From: Porphyrobacter sp.
Lineage (GTDB): Bacteria; Pseudomonadota; Alphaproteobacteria; Sphingomonadales; Sphingomonadaceae
DNA length: 64,000 bases
Assembly (NCBI GenBank): GCA_027533455.1
Contig: JAPZUC010000002.1
Coordinates: forward strand, 124,001 to 188,000
Direction: 5' to 3'
The position numbers and the translations under genes are program-made. Positions 45,311 to 54,017 of the stretch are shown in pieces (positions within the stretch are counted from its first letter, which is position 1; each line of letters begins with the position of its first letter). The notes beneath the pieces are model-generated. The model ran no database searches. It was not told where the DNA came from and saw nothing but the letters and a program-made list of their open reading frames with translations.

Positions 45311-46366
45311 GTGACTGCCAGCATCTCCGCTCAATTGCTCGCGTGGTATGACCGCAATGCGCGCGATCTGCCGTGGCGCCTGCCTCCGGGCAGTGTGCTG
45401 CCCGATGATCCTGCCTGGCCTTACCGTGTGTGGCTGTCGGAGGTTATGCTCCAGCAGACGACGGTGGCCGCGGTGAAGCCGTACTTCGCCAAGTTCGTGA
45501 CTACCTGGCCGACGGTCGAGGCGCTGGCCGCTGCGAGCGATGATGACGTGATGGCGGCCTGGGCGGGCCTTGGCTATTATTCGCGCGCCCGCAACCTGCT
45601 CAAATGCGCGCGCGCCGTGGCGGAGCGGGGCGGGTTTCCCGCCACCGAGGCAGAATTGCGCGCGCTGCCGGGGTTGGGTGATTACACTGCCGCTGCCGTC
45701 GCCGCGATTGCCTTCGGGAGCCGCGCGGTCGTGGTCGATGCCAATGTCGAGCGGGTGGTGGCACGATTGTTCGCCATCGAAGAACCGCTCCCCAAAGCGC
45801 GCAAGGCGATCCGCGCCGCCGCTGGCACGATCACGCCGCAGGAACGGGCTGGCGATTTCGCGCAAGCAATGATGGACCTCGGCAGCCACGTCTGCACCAG
45901 CAGAGCGCCGCGCTGCCTGCTCTGCCCGCTGGCCGAAACCTGCGCGGGCCGCAAGCAGGGCGAGCCGGAGCGCTTGCCGGTCAAGCCGCCCAAGAAAGCC
46001 GTGCCCGAACGGCGCGGGACGGCCTTCTGGATCACGCGACCCAATTCTTCGGGCGAGGGCACCGAGGTGTGGCTCGTCACCCGCCCGGGCGAGGGAATGC
46101 TCGGCGGGATGCGCGCGCTGCCCGATGATGGCTGGACCGCGCGGGCCGATGGCTCGGGCGCGCCGCCGCTGGCGGGGGAATGGCGCGTACTGGGTGCGGT
46201 GCGGCACGGGTTCACCCATGCCAGTCTGACGCTGGAGGTGCTGGCTCTGGAGACCGCGGACACGCCGCGAGGCGAGGGCCAGTGGTGGCCGGTCGGTACA
46301 ATCGGAGATGCGGGGATGGCGACGCTGTTCGCCAAGGCCGCGCAGCTGGCGCTGGCAGCAGCCTAG
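45311..46366 (+). CDS. mutY: A/G-specific adenine DNA glycosylase
   Basis: This 351-residue enzyme removes adenine paired with 8-oxoguanine. The helix-hairpin-helix region and catalytic Glu in LSEVMLQQTTV (near residue 44), the Asp in VVDANVERV (near 143), and the [4Fe-4S] cysteines CTSRAPRCLLCPLAETC near 195-211 are all present. The C-terminal Nudix-like domain that reads 8-oxoG begins near residue 235. The start is a GTG preceded by GGCGGGGC; the longer track start overlaps dciA. Confidence 0.95.
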   Translation: MTASISAQLLAWYDRNARDLPWRLPPGSVLPDDPAWPYRVWLSEVMLQQTTVAAVKPYFAKFVTTWPTVEALAAASDDDVMAAWAGLGYYSRARNLLKCARAVAERGGFPATEAELRALPGLGDYTAAAVAAIAFGSRAVVVDANVERVVARLFAIEEPLPKARKAIRAAAGTITPQERAGDFAQAMMDLGSHVCTSRAPRCLLCPLAETCAGRKQGEPERLPVKPPKKAVPERRGTAFWITRPNSSGEGTEVWLVTRPGEGMLGGMRALPDDGWTARADGSGAPPLAGEWRVLGAVRHGFTHASLTLEVLALETADTPRGEGQWWPVGTIGDAGMATLFAKAAQLALAAA

Positions 46367-46584
46367 AAGACTCCGCCGCCCAGCGTCAGCCGCACGCTTG
46401 CGATCAGCAACACCACAAGGCAAAAGTTGCGCCCGCCATCCTTGGAGGACAGCGCGCCGATGACGATCCCGGTCACGATCAGCGGCAGCGCGAGCCAATT
46501 GGCCCAGCCCAACAGCGGGATCTGCGCGGGGATGACAATGACGAGGCTGACAAGGCCGACGAGATAGGCAAGCGCGTTGAGCAT
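46363..46584 (-). CDS. Small three-helix membrane protein
   Basis: I do not recognise this 73-residue protein. It has three hydrophobic stretches (about residues 4-19, 28-45 and 53-68) separated by short polar turns, including SSKDGGRN. It is probably an inner-membrane protein. Its stop overlaps mutY tail-to-tail by four bases. An inverted repeat (GTGTCTT/AAGACAC) begins at the base just before its start codon, in the gap to the divergent serine hydrolase gene. Confidence 0.6.
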   Translation of the reverse strand: MLNALAYLVGLVSLVIVIPAQIPLLGWANWLALPLIVTGIVIGALSSKDGGRNFCLVVLLIASVRLTLGGGVF

Positions 46585-46621
46585 GTGTCTTATATGAGCA
46601 AGACACCGCGCACTTGCAAGT
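46585..46621. promoter_or_regulatory. Two palindromes in the divergent gap before the serine hydrolase
   Basis: GTGTCTT and AAGACAC form a 7-bp inverted repeat with an 8-base spacer (46585-46606), followed by the perfect palindrome ACTTGCAAGT (46612-46621). They could be regulator sites shared by the divergent genes. The regulator is unknown. Confidence 0.35.
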
Positions 46622-46697
46622 CCGTCTAACGCAATTGACCAGCGCCGCTGCCTGCCGCAGACATGCTGCCCGAACCCCGCTTGGAGATTCTGCCCCG

Positions 46698-48020
46698 ATG
46701 CCGCTTCATGATCTTGCCCACGCTCAGGTGTCCCGCCGCTCGCTGCTGCGTTACAGTGCGCTCTTCGCTGGCGGAGCGGCGCTTTCGGGCTTGCCTTTCG
46801 GCCGCGCGGCCTTCGCGCATGATGTGAGCGAGAACTGGGCCAATGTCGCGGCGATGGCGGACAAGTATGTCTCGCAGCGCAAGCTGGCCAACCTGCTCCT
46901 GACCTTCGGCTGGGACCAGCAGCCCCACGCCCACAGCGTCGGCGGGGGCACGCTGGCGCTGGGCAAGCCGACGCCGGTGGACGAAAACTCGCTCTACCGC
47001 ATCTATTCGATGTCCAAGCCGATTACCGGCATGGCGACGATGATTCTGATCGACGAGGGCAAGCTGGGTCTCGATCAGCCGGTGCATGAAATCCTGCCCG
47101 CGTTCCGCGACATGCAGGTGCTGGTAAATCCGGAAGGTTCGCTCGACGATACTGTGCCGGCGGACAAGCCGATCACCATCCGCATGTTGCTGACCCATAC
47201 TGCGGGGCTGGGCTACCAGATTATGAATAAGGGACCGCTCGCCAAGGCCTATAACGAGGCGGGCCTGGTCGGCGGACGGGTGAGCCGCTTGCCGATCCCG
47301 GGCTTCCCGCCGGTCACCCCCGCGCCAGACCTTGCCGCCTGGGCAGACCGGCTGGCGGAACTGCCACTGGTCCATCAGCCGGCGACCAAGTGGGCCTATT
47401 CCTGCTCGATCGACCTGCTCGGCCGCGTGATCGAAGTGGCAAGCGGGATAGAATTCGAGGCCTTCCTCAAGAAGCGCATCTTCGAGCCCTGCGGCATGAC
47501 CAGCACCTGGATGCAGGTCCCGGCGAGCGAGGCGCACCGCCTGACCGACAATTACGGCATCCTCGGCGGCAATGCCTTCCCGATCGATCCGGGCCCCAAT
47601 TCGGTGTTCCTCGACCCGGCGGAAATCCCCGCAGGCGGCGGCGGGCTGGTGTCGAGCCCGAAGGATTATGACCGCTTCCTCAGGATGCTGCTCGGCTATG
47701 GCCGGATCGACGGCAAGTTCGTGATGAGCGAGGAGGCAGTGCGGGTCGGCACGTCGAACCTGCTGCCTGCAAGCGTCGATACCAGCGGCAGCTGGATCGA
47801 AGGCGAGGGCCACGGCGCAGGCGGCCGCTCCAAGGGCGCGTCATTCGGCTGGGGCGGGGCAGCCGGCACGCTCGGCGCGGTCGATTTCGACCTCGGATTG
47901 CGCGCCTGTCTGTGGACGCAATACATGCCGGCAGAAGCCTATCCCATCCGCGATGAATTCATGGCCGCGATGGACAAGGACCTTGCCGTGATGCGCGCCA
48001 AGAAAAAGGCTGCCGCCTGA
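46698..48020 (+). CDS. Serine hydrolase of the beta-lactamase / penicillin-binding fold, Tat-exported
   Basis: This 440-residue protein has the class C beta-lactamase-type fold shared with esterases such as EstB. The nucleophile motif SxxK is SMSKPITG near residue 105 and the YxN-like motif is YSCSID near 233. A twin-arginine signal, SRRSLLRYSALFAGGAALSG, lies near residues 13-32. Activity could be esterase or peptidase; true beta-lactamase is only one option. The start MPLHDLAHA is better than the track start, which adds 28 non-signal residues. It is followed at once by nudC (TGATG). Confidence 0.85.
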   Translation: MPLHDLAHAQVSRRSLLRYSALFAGGAALSGLPFGRAAFAHDVSENWANVAAMADKYVSQRKLANLLLTFGWDQQPHAHSVGGGTLALGKPTPVDENSLYRIYSMSKPITGMATMILIDEGKLGLDQPVHEILPAFRDMQVLVNPEGSLDDTVPADKPITIRMLLTHTAGLGYQIMNKGPLAKAYNEAGLVGGRVSRLPIPGFPPVTPAPDLAAWADRLAELPLVHQPATKWAYSCSIDLLGRVIEVASGIEFEAFLKKRIFEPCGMTSTWMQVPASEAHRLTDNYGILGGNAFPIDPGPNSVFLDPAEIPAGGGGLVSSPKDYDRFLRMLLGYGRIDGKFVMSEEAVRVGTSNLLPASVDTSGSWIEGEGHGAGGRSKGASFGWGGAAGTLGAVDFDLGLRACLWTQYMPAEAYPIRDEFMAAMDKDLAVMRAKKKAAA

Positions 48021-48916
48021 TGCACGCACCTGCGCCTGCCGCGGAGCTGATGGCCTTCGCCGGATCGCCGCTCGACCGGGCCGACAACATCCGCGTGGAT
48101 GATGCGGCGCTGGCCGGCCTGATGAACTGGCGCGCCAAGGTGCTGCTGCTCGACGGGCTGCTGCCGGGGGTGGACGATCAGGGCGGCCTCGTGTGGGGCA
48201 GCCTTGCCGACGTGGCCGAGGATGCCGAACTGGTGTTCCTCGGGATGATGGACGGCAAGGCGCATTTCGCGCCTGTGCCGGGCGAGGGCGCGGAAGGCCC
48301 CGCCTATGCCATGCCGCGCGCGTGGCAGCTGATGACGCAGCTCTCGCCGCCTGATCTGGCGATCTATGGCGGGGCGCGCAGCCTTGTCGACTGGCACGCG
48401 CGCCACCGGTTCTGCGCACGCTGCGGTGCGCCGACCAAGCCGGTCAAGGGCGGCTGGCAGCGGCATTGTGACGGCTGCGGCGCGGACCACTTCCCGCGTA
48501 CCGATCCGGTGACGATCATGCTGGTCGAGCATGAGGACAAGTTGCTCCTCGGCCGCCAACCGCGCTTCCCGCCCAAGATGTACTCCGCACTCGCGGGCTT
48601 CGTCGAACCGGGCGAGACGATCGAGGAAGCGGTTGCGCGCGAAATCCACGAGGAAGCGGGCGTGCGGGTGCGCGATGTGAAATACATCGCCAGCCAACCA
48701 TGGCCTTTCCCGAGCCAGCTGATGATCGGCTGCACCTCGGTTGCGGACGATCCCACCCTCACTATCGACACCACCGAGTTGGAAGATGCGCGCTGGTTCA
48801 CCCGCGCCGAGCTGGAAGAAGCCCGCGCGGCGGGCGAGGCGGGGACCGACCTGCTCTATTTCCCGCGGCCCTTCGCCATCGCGCATCACCTTATGTGCTG
48901 GTGGCTCGACCGGTGA
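48020..48916 (+). CDS. nudC: NADH pyrophosphatase (RNA decapping Nudix hydrolase)
   Basis: This 298-residue enzyme hydrolyses NADH to NMNH and AMP and can remove NAD caps from RNA. The zinc domain has CARCGAPTKPV and HCDGCGADH near residues 132-156. The Nudix box GFVEPGETIEEAVAREIHEE lies near residue 194 and is followed by the NADH-specific motif SQPWPFPSQ. Its ATG shares one base with the stop of the serine hydrolase gene, and its stop overlaps the GTG of the next gene. Confidence 0.95.
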   Translation: MHAPAPAAELMAFAGSPLDRADNIRVDDAALAGLMNWRAKVLLLDGLLPGVDDQGGLVWGSLADVAEDAELVFLGMMDGKAHFAPVPGEGAEGPAYAMPRAWQLMTQLSPPDLAIYGGARSLVDWHARHRFCARCGAPTKPVKGGWQRHCDGCGADHFPRTDPVTIMLVEHEDKLLLGRQPRFPPKMYSALAGFVEPGETIEEAVAREIHEEAGVRVRDVKYIASQPWPFPSQLMIGCTSVADDPTLTIDTTELEDARWFTRAELEEARAAGEAGTDLLYFPRPFAIAHHLMCWWLDR

Positions 48917-49605
48917 GCGCGCCGCAAACCCTTACCATCGACATCTATTCCGATGTCATGTGCCCGTGGTGCCTTATCGGCTACGGCCAGCTGACCAAGG
49001 CGCTGAAGGAGCTGGAGGGCGAGATCGCGGCGGAAATCCGCTGGCGGCCGTTCGAACTGAACCCGCAGATGCCGCCCGAAGGCGAGGAGCAGGAAGCGCA
49101 TCTCCAGCGCAAATATGGCCGCCCTGTCGAGGAAGGCGCGCGCATTCGCGGCCAGATGAAGGCGATTGCCGAGGGCGCGGGGGTGTCGCTGTCCTATGAG
49201 GGCGAGGGCGAGGCTCCTCCGGCGATGATGTGGAACACCCGCGATTGCCACAAGCTGCTCGCCTTCGCGCTGGAGCAGGCTGGCCCCGAGGCGCAGACCG
49301 CGCTGAAACTCGCGCTGTTCCGCGCCCATTTCAACGAGCGCCGCAATCTGGGCGACCGGACAGTGCTGCTCGATATCGCGGCCGGCACCGGCCTCCATCG
49401 CGAGGCGGCGCGGGCCGCACTGGACGATCCCGACCTCGAAGCCCGCGTGCTGGCCGAGGAAGCGCAGGCGTGGGACATGAACATCTCGGGCGTGCCTGCG
49501 ATGATCGTGGAGAACAAGTTCCTGATCCCCGGCGCGCAGGCCCCCGAGGTCTATGTGAACGCCCTGCGCCGCGTGGCGGAAAAGGCGCGGGCTGCTGCGG
49601 GGTAA
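48913..49605 (+). CDS. DsbA family oxidoreductase, FrnE-like
   Basis: This 230-residue protein is a cytoplasmic DsbA-like thioredoxin-fold protein of the FrnE/2-hydroxychromene-2-carboxylate isomerase group, with DVMCPWCLIGYGQL near residue 17 carrying a CPWC active site and NISGVPAMIVENKFLIPGAQ near the C-terminus. No signal peptide is visible. FrnE proteins act in oxidative stress or thiol exchange in other bacteria. The start is a GTG overlapping the nudC stop codon by four bases, so the three genes are likely one operon. Confidence 0.87.
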   Translation: MSAPQTLTIDIYSDVMCPWCLIGYGQLTKALKELEGEIAAEIRWRPFELNPQMPPEGEEQEAHLQRKYGRPVEEGARIRGQMKAIAEGAGVSLSYEGEGEAPPAMMWNTRDCHKLLAFALEQAGPEAQTALKLALFRAHFNERRNLGDRTVLLDIAAGTGLHREAARAALDDPDLEARVLAEEAQAWDMNISGVPAMIVENKFLIPGAQAPEVYVNALRRVAEKARAAAG

Positions 49606-49765
49606 TCCCTCGCCCGTAACAGGCGCGACCAGTCGCCCCGTAACTGCGCCGCGCGGCACCGCGTCAGCCACCCATGTCAGGGCCACCGCCCGCCCCCATC
49701 TGCGAGGAAGAGCCACGCGATCCGGACCCATAATCCGGACGCCTCATTCCAGCAGGAGAACACCC

Positions 49766-50287
49766 ATGTCCAAGGTATCCGCGATATTCGACAGTCACGC
49801 CGAGGCTGAGCGCGCGGTCAGCGACCTGCGCTCGCTCGGGATCGGCGATAATGATCTGTCCGTCATCGCCCACCACAGGGGCACCACCACCGCCACCACC
49901 GGCGATGGCGAAGTGACCGACGAGGATCACCGAAACGTGCTTCGCGGCGTGCTTGGCGGCGGGGCGCTGGGCGCAGGGCTCGGCGTTGCCGCGCTGGCGA
50001 TTCCCGGTGTCGGGCCGCTCGCCGCTGCCGGTGCCATCGCAGCGGCTGCCGTGCCCGAAGCGATCGGCGTTGGCGCAGTGCTCGGTGCGATCGGCGGGAC
50101 GCTCAACGAAACGCTTACCAAGCACGGCGTCAGCGACGAGGACGCGACCTATTACGACGACCGCATCAAGAATGGCGGGGTCGTGGTGACGGTCGAGGAT
50201 ATCGGCGTCGACGAGGAAAAACTGCGCGAAGTGCTATACCGCAACGGGGGACACAACGCGGGCAACGCACGCGCCGTCGGCTTCTGA
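49766..50287 (+). CDS. General stress protein-like (Gsp17M-type) membrane-associated protein
   Basis: This 173-residue protein begins with a small ferredoxin-like domain (MSKVSAIFDSHAEAERAVSD) typical of the general stress protein 17M-type family. A glycine/alanine-rich double segment near residues 55-115 (VLGGGALGAGLGVAALAIPG and VGAVLGAIGGTLNE) can insert in or associate with membranes. The C-terminal half repeats the strand-helix pattern (GGVVVTVEDIGVDEEKLREV). Function in sphingomonads is unproven. GCAGGAG lies 8 bases before the ATG. Confidence 0.75.
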   Translation: MSKVSAIFDSHAEAERAVSDLRSLGIGDNDLSVIAHHRGTTTATTGDGEVTDEDHRNVLRGVLGGGALGAGLGVAALAIPGVGPLAAAGAIAAAAVPEAIGVGAVLGAIGGTLNETLTKHGVSDEDATYYDDRIKNGGVVVTVEDIGVDEEKLREVLYRNGGHNAGNARAVGF

Positions 50288-50307
50288 GGCATCATACGTT
50301 GACATGG

Positions 50308-50340
50308 CGCCGGGCGGAACGACACGCGTTCTGCCCGGCG
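50308..50340 (+). terminator. 13-bp hairpin after the stress-protein gene
   Basis: CGCCGGGC-GGAAC pairs with GTTCTGCCCGGCG around a 7-base loop, with one G-T pair. No T-tract follows, so it may be an imperfect terminator or a leader structure for the HdeD-like gene 30 bp downstream. Confidence 0.5.
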
Positions 50341-50370
50341 TAGTTGTGCCCAATCCAGGAGACCTGACGA

Positions 50371-50931
50371 ATGGCGGCCTATCCCAAGGCTCAATACAAC
50401 ATCGTCCGCCAGAACAAGACGGCAGCCCGGGGCGGCTTCATCATTCTGGGGGCTCTGCTGGTGGCTGTGGGGCTGGTCTCGATGGCTTTCCCGCTGCTGG
50501 CTGCGCTGTCGGCCAACATCGTAGCGGGGGTGACGCTGATGGCGGGCGGGATCGCCACGCTGGTGCACGCCGTGCGCGCGCGGCGCTGGCGGGGCTTTGC
50601 GCTCCAGCTGGCGCTCGGCCTGCTTTATCTAAGCGGCGGACTGATCTTCCTTCTCAACCCCTTTGCCGGATTGATCGCGCTGACGGTGATGCTGGGCGCG
50701 TTCTTTGTTGCGGACGGCACCGCGCGGGTGATGCTTGCGCAAAAGATCCGGCCCGACCGGGCGTGGGGCCTGTTCCTTGCCTCGGGGCTACTGTCGCTGT
50801 TGCTGGGCGTGATGGTGCTGATCGGCCTGCCGGGCGGCTGGTCGGCCGCCTTGCTGGGGATCGTCGTGGGACTCAACATGATCCTCGCCGGCGTCAGCTT
50901 CCTGTGCTGCACCGGAGGGCGGCACGGCTAA
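50371..50931 (+). CDS. HdeD-family (DUF308) membrane protein
   Basis: This 186-residue protein has six hydrophobic segments in an alternating pattern, typical of HdeD/DUF308 proteins linked to acid stress in enterobacteria. A conserved Gly-rich segment (GALLVAVGLVSMAFPLLAAL) lies near the N-terminus. The role in this organism is not known. It follows the stress-protein gene and overlaps the DUF1489 gene by four bases at the end. Confidence 0.8.
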   Translation: MAAYPKAQYNIVRQNKTAARGGFIILGALLVAVGLVSMAFPLLAALSANIVAGVTLMAGGIATLVHAVRARRWRGFALQLALGLLYLSGGLIFLLNPFAGLIALTVMLGAFFVADGTARVMLAQKIRPDRAWGLFLASGLLSLLLGVMVLIGLPGGWSAALLGIVVGLNMILAGVSFLCCTGGRHG

Positions 50932-51320
50932 ACCAACCCCAACCGTTCCAGCTTCATCGCCAGCTTGCCGGGAAGCGCGTCGCCGATATCCTCGCCCTCG
51001 GCCACGTCCTTGGGGGCCTTGTCCTCGGTGAGATAGCGCCAGCCCTGATGCGCGCGCTTGGGGATCTGGTGGACGCGGACCAGCTTGGGTTCCAGCACGA
51101 TGTCCCAGCGCCCGTCCTCGGTCTTCTCGAAGCCGAGAATCAGAGAGCGCGCGACGATGGCGTGGTTGATGATCCAGTAGAGCGATCCGCCGACGCATTC
51201 CTCGTGCCGCGTAGGCCGGTTGCGGGTCGTGAGACAGATGCCTCCGCGCCCCTCATACCAGCTTTCGAGATGCGCATAGCTTTTCGCCCCGAAGGCGATC
51301 TTGGTCAGGTGAAGCGGCAT
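50928..51320 (-). CDS. DUF1489 family protein
   Basis: This 130-residue protein matches the alphaproteobacterial DUF1489 family: MPLHLTKIAFGAKSYAHLES at the start, TTRNRPTRHEECVGGSLYWI in the middle and ALPGKLAMKLERLGLV at the end. Function is unknown, and it may bind nucleic acid. The start at 51320 is chosen over the track start because the family begins with this LHL segment. It precedes the Rieske-oxygenase unit on the minus strand, 31 bp downstream of it. Confidence 0.82.
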   Translation of the reverse strand: MPLHLTKIAFGAKSYAHLESWYEGRGGICLTTRNRPTRHEECVGGSLYWIINHAIVARSLILGFEKTEDGRWDIVLEPKLVRVHQIPKRAHQGWRYLTEDKAPKDVAEGEDIGDALPGKLAMKLERLGLV

Positions 51321-51351
51321 CAGGTGGCTTTCCGGCACACCTTCGCCCGAG

Positions 51352-52728
51352 TCAACCGAAGAGGTATTCGTCGAGCGTCAGATGGAGCTGCCGGATGCGC
51401 GCTTCCTGATAATTACCCAACGTCTGCGCCCCCTTGCGCGAGGCCTTGGCCCCGTCGCGCTGGAGTTTGAGGTTCTCGGTATCCTGATCGAGGATTTCCG
51501 CCAGCGCGAAGCCGGGGACGGTGGTGTAGCTGTCCTCCACCCCGAGGCGGATCGGCGTGGCGGGCGCCGGGCGCTCGCCGCTCGCGGGGAGGGGCTGGAG
51601 AAGGAGGATCTCGTGCAGGCACTCGTCCGGCCCCAGCGGGCGGAAGCGGTAGCACAGGCGGATATTGATCCCGGGGAAGAAGAAGGCGTTGGGGAAGAGG
51701 AAATACTCGATCGAATCCATCATTTCGGTGGTGGAGACGTTCGATAGATCGGTGCCAAAGGCCGCGCCCAGTTCTTCGCGCAGCAGCTTCGCATGCTGGG
51801 CGCGAGCGCTGGCACCTTCGGGCAGCTGCGCCGGATCGCGGCCCAGCTTGCCGAACAGCGTGGCCTCGCTCACCTCGTGCCGCAGATGGGGCGAGGGCAC
51901 GCCGATCGCATGAATGAAGCGCGACACGTGGCGCCCGAAGATGTCGTATTGTGCGTTCGCGTCAGCGGCGGTGTAGACCGCCTGCGCGTGGGTTTCGAGC
52001 ACGTGCCACGCCTCGAGGAAGGCCTCCATCGCCATCTTCCAGTTGGCGGGCAGCACCTTTTCGGTGTGGAGCGCGACATAGCGATCATCCATCGGCCAGA
52101 GCTTGAAGTGCTCCGGCATGACCTCGAGCTGCTCGGTCAGCGGCGGGGGGTTTTCGCCCATGTGGATGAAGACGAATCCGCCCCAGGTGTCGCAGGCGAC
52201 CTCGTCGAGCCCGAAATTCTCCTCCGACACATGGGGGAAGTCCCAGCGGCAGGGCACTTCGCGCAAGGTGCCGTCGAGGTTCCAGCTCATGCCGTGGAAG
52301 GGGCAGCGGATATTGGCGCGGCGCACCCCGCGCGAGCCTTCGCTGGCGAACTTCATCCCCCGGTGCGGGCAGGAATTGACGAAGGCGCGGATCTTGTGGT
52401 CGGCCCCGCGCACCACCAGCACCGAATGATAGCCCACGTCATAGACATAGCGGTCACCCGGATCGGGGATGTGTTCCTCGCGGCAGGCCCATTGCCACAC
52501 GTTGGGCCACAGGCGCTCCATCTCCAGATCGTGGAACGCCGGGTCGGTGTAGCGCGCGAAGGGCAGGTCGGCATCGCCGAGGAAGGTATAGGCCTGCTCG
52601 CGCATCGCGGCGGGGGGATTGTCCCCGTCGGCATCGAGGATGTCCTGCATCGACGGGCCGGGGCAGCGCGCCTCGCCCGGGGCGAGCGACGGATCGGCAG
52701 GGGCGGTGAGATCGGGCTTGCTGCTCAT
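51352..52728 (-). CDS. Aromatic ring-hydroxylating dioxygenase alpha subunit, Rieske type
   Basis: This 458-residue protein has the Rieske [2Fe-2S] motif CPHRGMKF near residue 121 and CPFHGMSW near 143, then a catalytic domain with the mononuclear-iron region FLEAWHVLETH near residue 220. It probably hydroxylates an aromatic or related ring using electrons from a separate reductase not present here. The start overlaps the stop of the NTF2-like gene (ATGA). It is the last gene of an SDR-NTF2-Rieske operon, which suggests a catabolic module for an unknown cyclic compound. Confidence 0.9.
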   Translation of the reverse strand: MSSKPDLTAPADPSLAPGEARCPGPSMQDILDADGDNPPAAMREQAYTFLGDADLPFARYTDPAFHDLEMERLWPNVWQWACREEHIPDPGDRYVYDVGYHSVLVVRGADHKIRAFVNSCPHRGMKFASEGSRGVRRANIRCPFHGMSWNLDGTLREVPCRWDFPHVSEENFGLDEVACDTWGGFVFIHMGENPPPLTEQLEVMPEHFKLWPMDDRYVALHTEKVLPANWKMAMEAFLEAWHVLETHAQAVYTAADANAQYDIFGRHVSRFIHAIGVPSPHLRHEVSEATLFGKLGRDPAQLPEGASARAQHAKLLREELGAAFGTDLSNVSTTEMMDSIEYFLFPNAFFFPGINIRLCYRFRPLGPDECLHEILLLQPLPASGERPAPATPIRLGVEDSYTTVPGFALAEILDQDTENLKLQRDGAKASRKGAQTLGNYQEARIRQLHLTLDEYLFG

Positions 52729-53228
52729 GGACGCATTACCTCACGATCATACAGCGGGTCGGCGGGCTTTCGCGCACCGATGATGAAGGGCGCGGCGTCC
52801 AGCATCGCGTCGGACGCCGGATCATCGCGCAGCCAGTCGACCAGTTCGGCGCGATAGGCGATCTTCCAGATGCCCCCGCGCCGTTCGTAGCGATCGACAT
52901 AGCGGCCCGCGATCACGAGGTCGCGCTTGGCCCCGGCCTCGTCGGTGGTGCGGTGATAGGCCTGGTAATAGACCTCGCCGAACGCCTCGTCGGGCGTAGT
53001 GAAGTCGATCAGATGCTGGCCGAGCATGTGCTGGTTTCGATCATGGTCCTTGAGCGCCGCCATGCAGAAATCGGCGAAATCGGCCGGACTGCCGCTGAAG
53101 ATGCCGTATTCACAAGCCGCCTCGGGCCAGAACTGGCTGACCAGCAGATCGCCGTCCAGCCGGTCGAGCCCGCGCATATAGAGCGCAGCAAGATCGATAA
53201 TCGCGAAACGATCCTCCGCGCTGCCCAT
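52725..53228 (-). CDS. SnoaL/NTF2-like protein (nuclear transport factor 2 family)
   Basis: This 167-residue protein has the NTF2-like cone fold pattern: FAIIDLAALYMRGLDRLDGD near the start, then FWPEAACEYGIF and YYQAYHRTTDEAGAKRDLVI in the middle. Such proteins serve as small hydroxylation partners or isomerases next to ring oxygenases. It lies between the SDR gene and the Rieske gene and overlaps both by one to four bases, so all three are one operon. Confidence 0.82.
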   Translation of the reverse strand: MGSAEDRFAIIDLAALYMRGLDRLDGDLLVSQFWPEAACEYGIFSGSPADFADFCMAALKDHDRNQHMLGQHLIDFTTPDEAFGEVYYQAYHRTTDEAGAKRDLVIAGRYVDRYERRGGIWKIAYRAELVDWLRDDPASDAMLDAAPFIIGARKPADPLYDREVMRP

Positions 53229-53986
53229 CAGGCGATACTCAATCCGCCATCGACGATAAACGGCGCGCCGGTGGCGAACTTGCTTTCATCGCTGGCGAGA
53301 TAGACCACCAGATGCGCGATATCATCGACCTCGCCCATGCGGCCGATGGGCTGCGCGACGGAGAACGCCGCGCGGGTTGCATCGGGATCGGGGGTGCCGG
53401 CGATGACGCTTTCGACGTTGGGCGTGAGGATCGTGCCGGGCTGCACCGAGTTCACCCGCACCCCGTTCTTCTCGCGCGCGCAATAGAGTGCGATGGACTT
53501 GGTCAGCGTCACCACCGCCGCCTTGGCGCTGTTATAGGCGGCGAGATCAGGCGAGACCTTGTTGCCTGCCGCCGACGAGAAGTTGACGATCGAGCCGCCG
53601 CCACTCTTTGCCATCAGCGGGATCGCCGCCTTGCAGCCCATGAAGATCGAATCGACATCGACCGTGTAGCAGCGCTTGAAGTCTTCCACGGAGATGTCTG
53701 CAATCGAGCCGAACACGGTGATCGCGGCGTTGTTCACCAGCACGTCGAGCCGGCCATGCGAGGCTTCGACCTCGGCAACGACTTCCTGCCAGCGCGCCCA
53801 GTCGGTCACGTCCTGCCGGATATAGCCGCAGTCCAGTTCGGCCGCGGTGGCGCGGCCTGCGGCTTCGTCGATATCGGTAATGATGACCGTAGCGCCCTCG
53901 GCCAGCAGGGCTTTCGCCGCCGCCTTGCCCAGACCCATCGCGCCGCCTGTCAGCAGCACCACCTTGCCCGCTACCCGTCCTGCCAT
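53228..53986 (-). CDS. SDR family NAD(P)-dependent oxidoreductase
   Basis: This 252-residue enzyme is a classical short-chain dehydrogenase. TGGAMGLGKA gives the cofactor motif near residue 13, NNAA near 88, and the Ser-Tyr-Lys centre is NFSSAAGN plus YNSAKAA near residues 137-156. It likely oxidises a dihydrodiol or a related alcohol as part of the oxygenase pathway. The second Met (MAGRVAGK) is the likely start. It is the first gene of the operon. Confidence 0.88.
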   Translation of the reverse strand: MAGRVAGKVVLLTGGAMGLGKAAAKALLAEGATVIITDIDEAAGRATAAELDCGYIRQDVTDWARWQEVVAEVEASHGRLDVLVNNAAITVFGSIADISVEDFKRCYTVDVDSIFMGCKAAIPLMAKSGGGSIVNFSSAAGNKVSPDLAAYNSAKAAVVTLTKSIALYCAREKNGVRVNSVQPGTILTPNVESVIAGTPDPDATRAAFSVAQPIGRMGEVDDIAHLVVYLASDESKFATGAPFIVDGGLSIA

Positions 53987-54017
53987 CACGCTCTCCCCTT
54001 GATCCAGGGAGAGAGGG

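Noticed and set aside
49640-49665. General-stress sigma (EcfG-type) promoter before the stress-protein gene
   Set aside because: GTAAC-N17-CGTC differs from GGAAC-N16/17-CGTT at two positions, which is too weak in GC-rich DNA.
50316-50342. EcfG-type promoter GGAAC before the HdeD-like gene
   Set aside because: The spacer is 18 bases to CGTA, and the GGAAC is part of a strong hairpin that explains it better.
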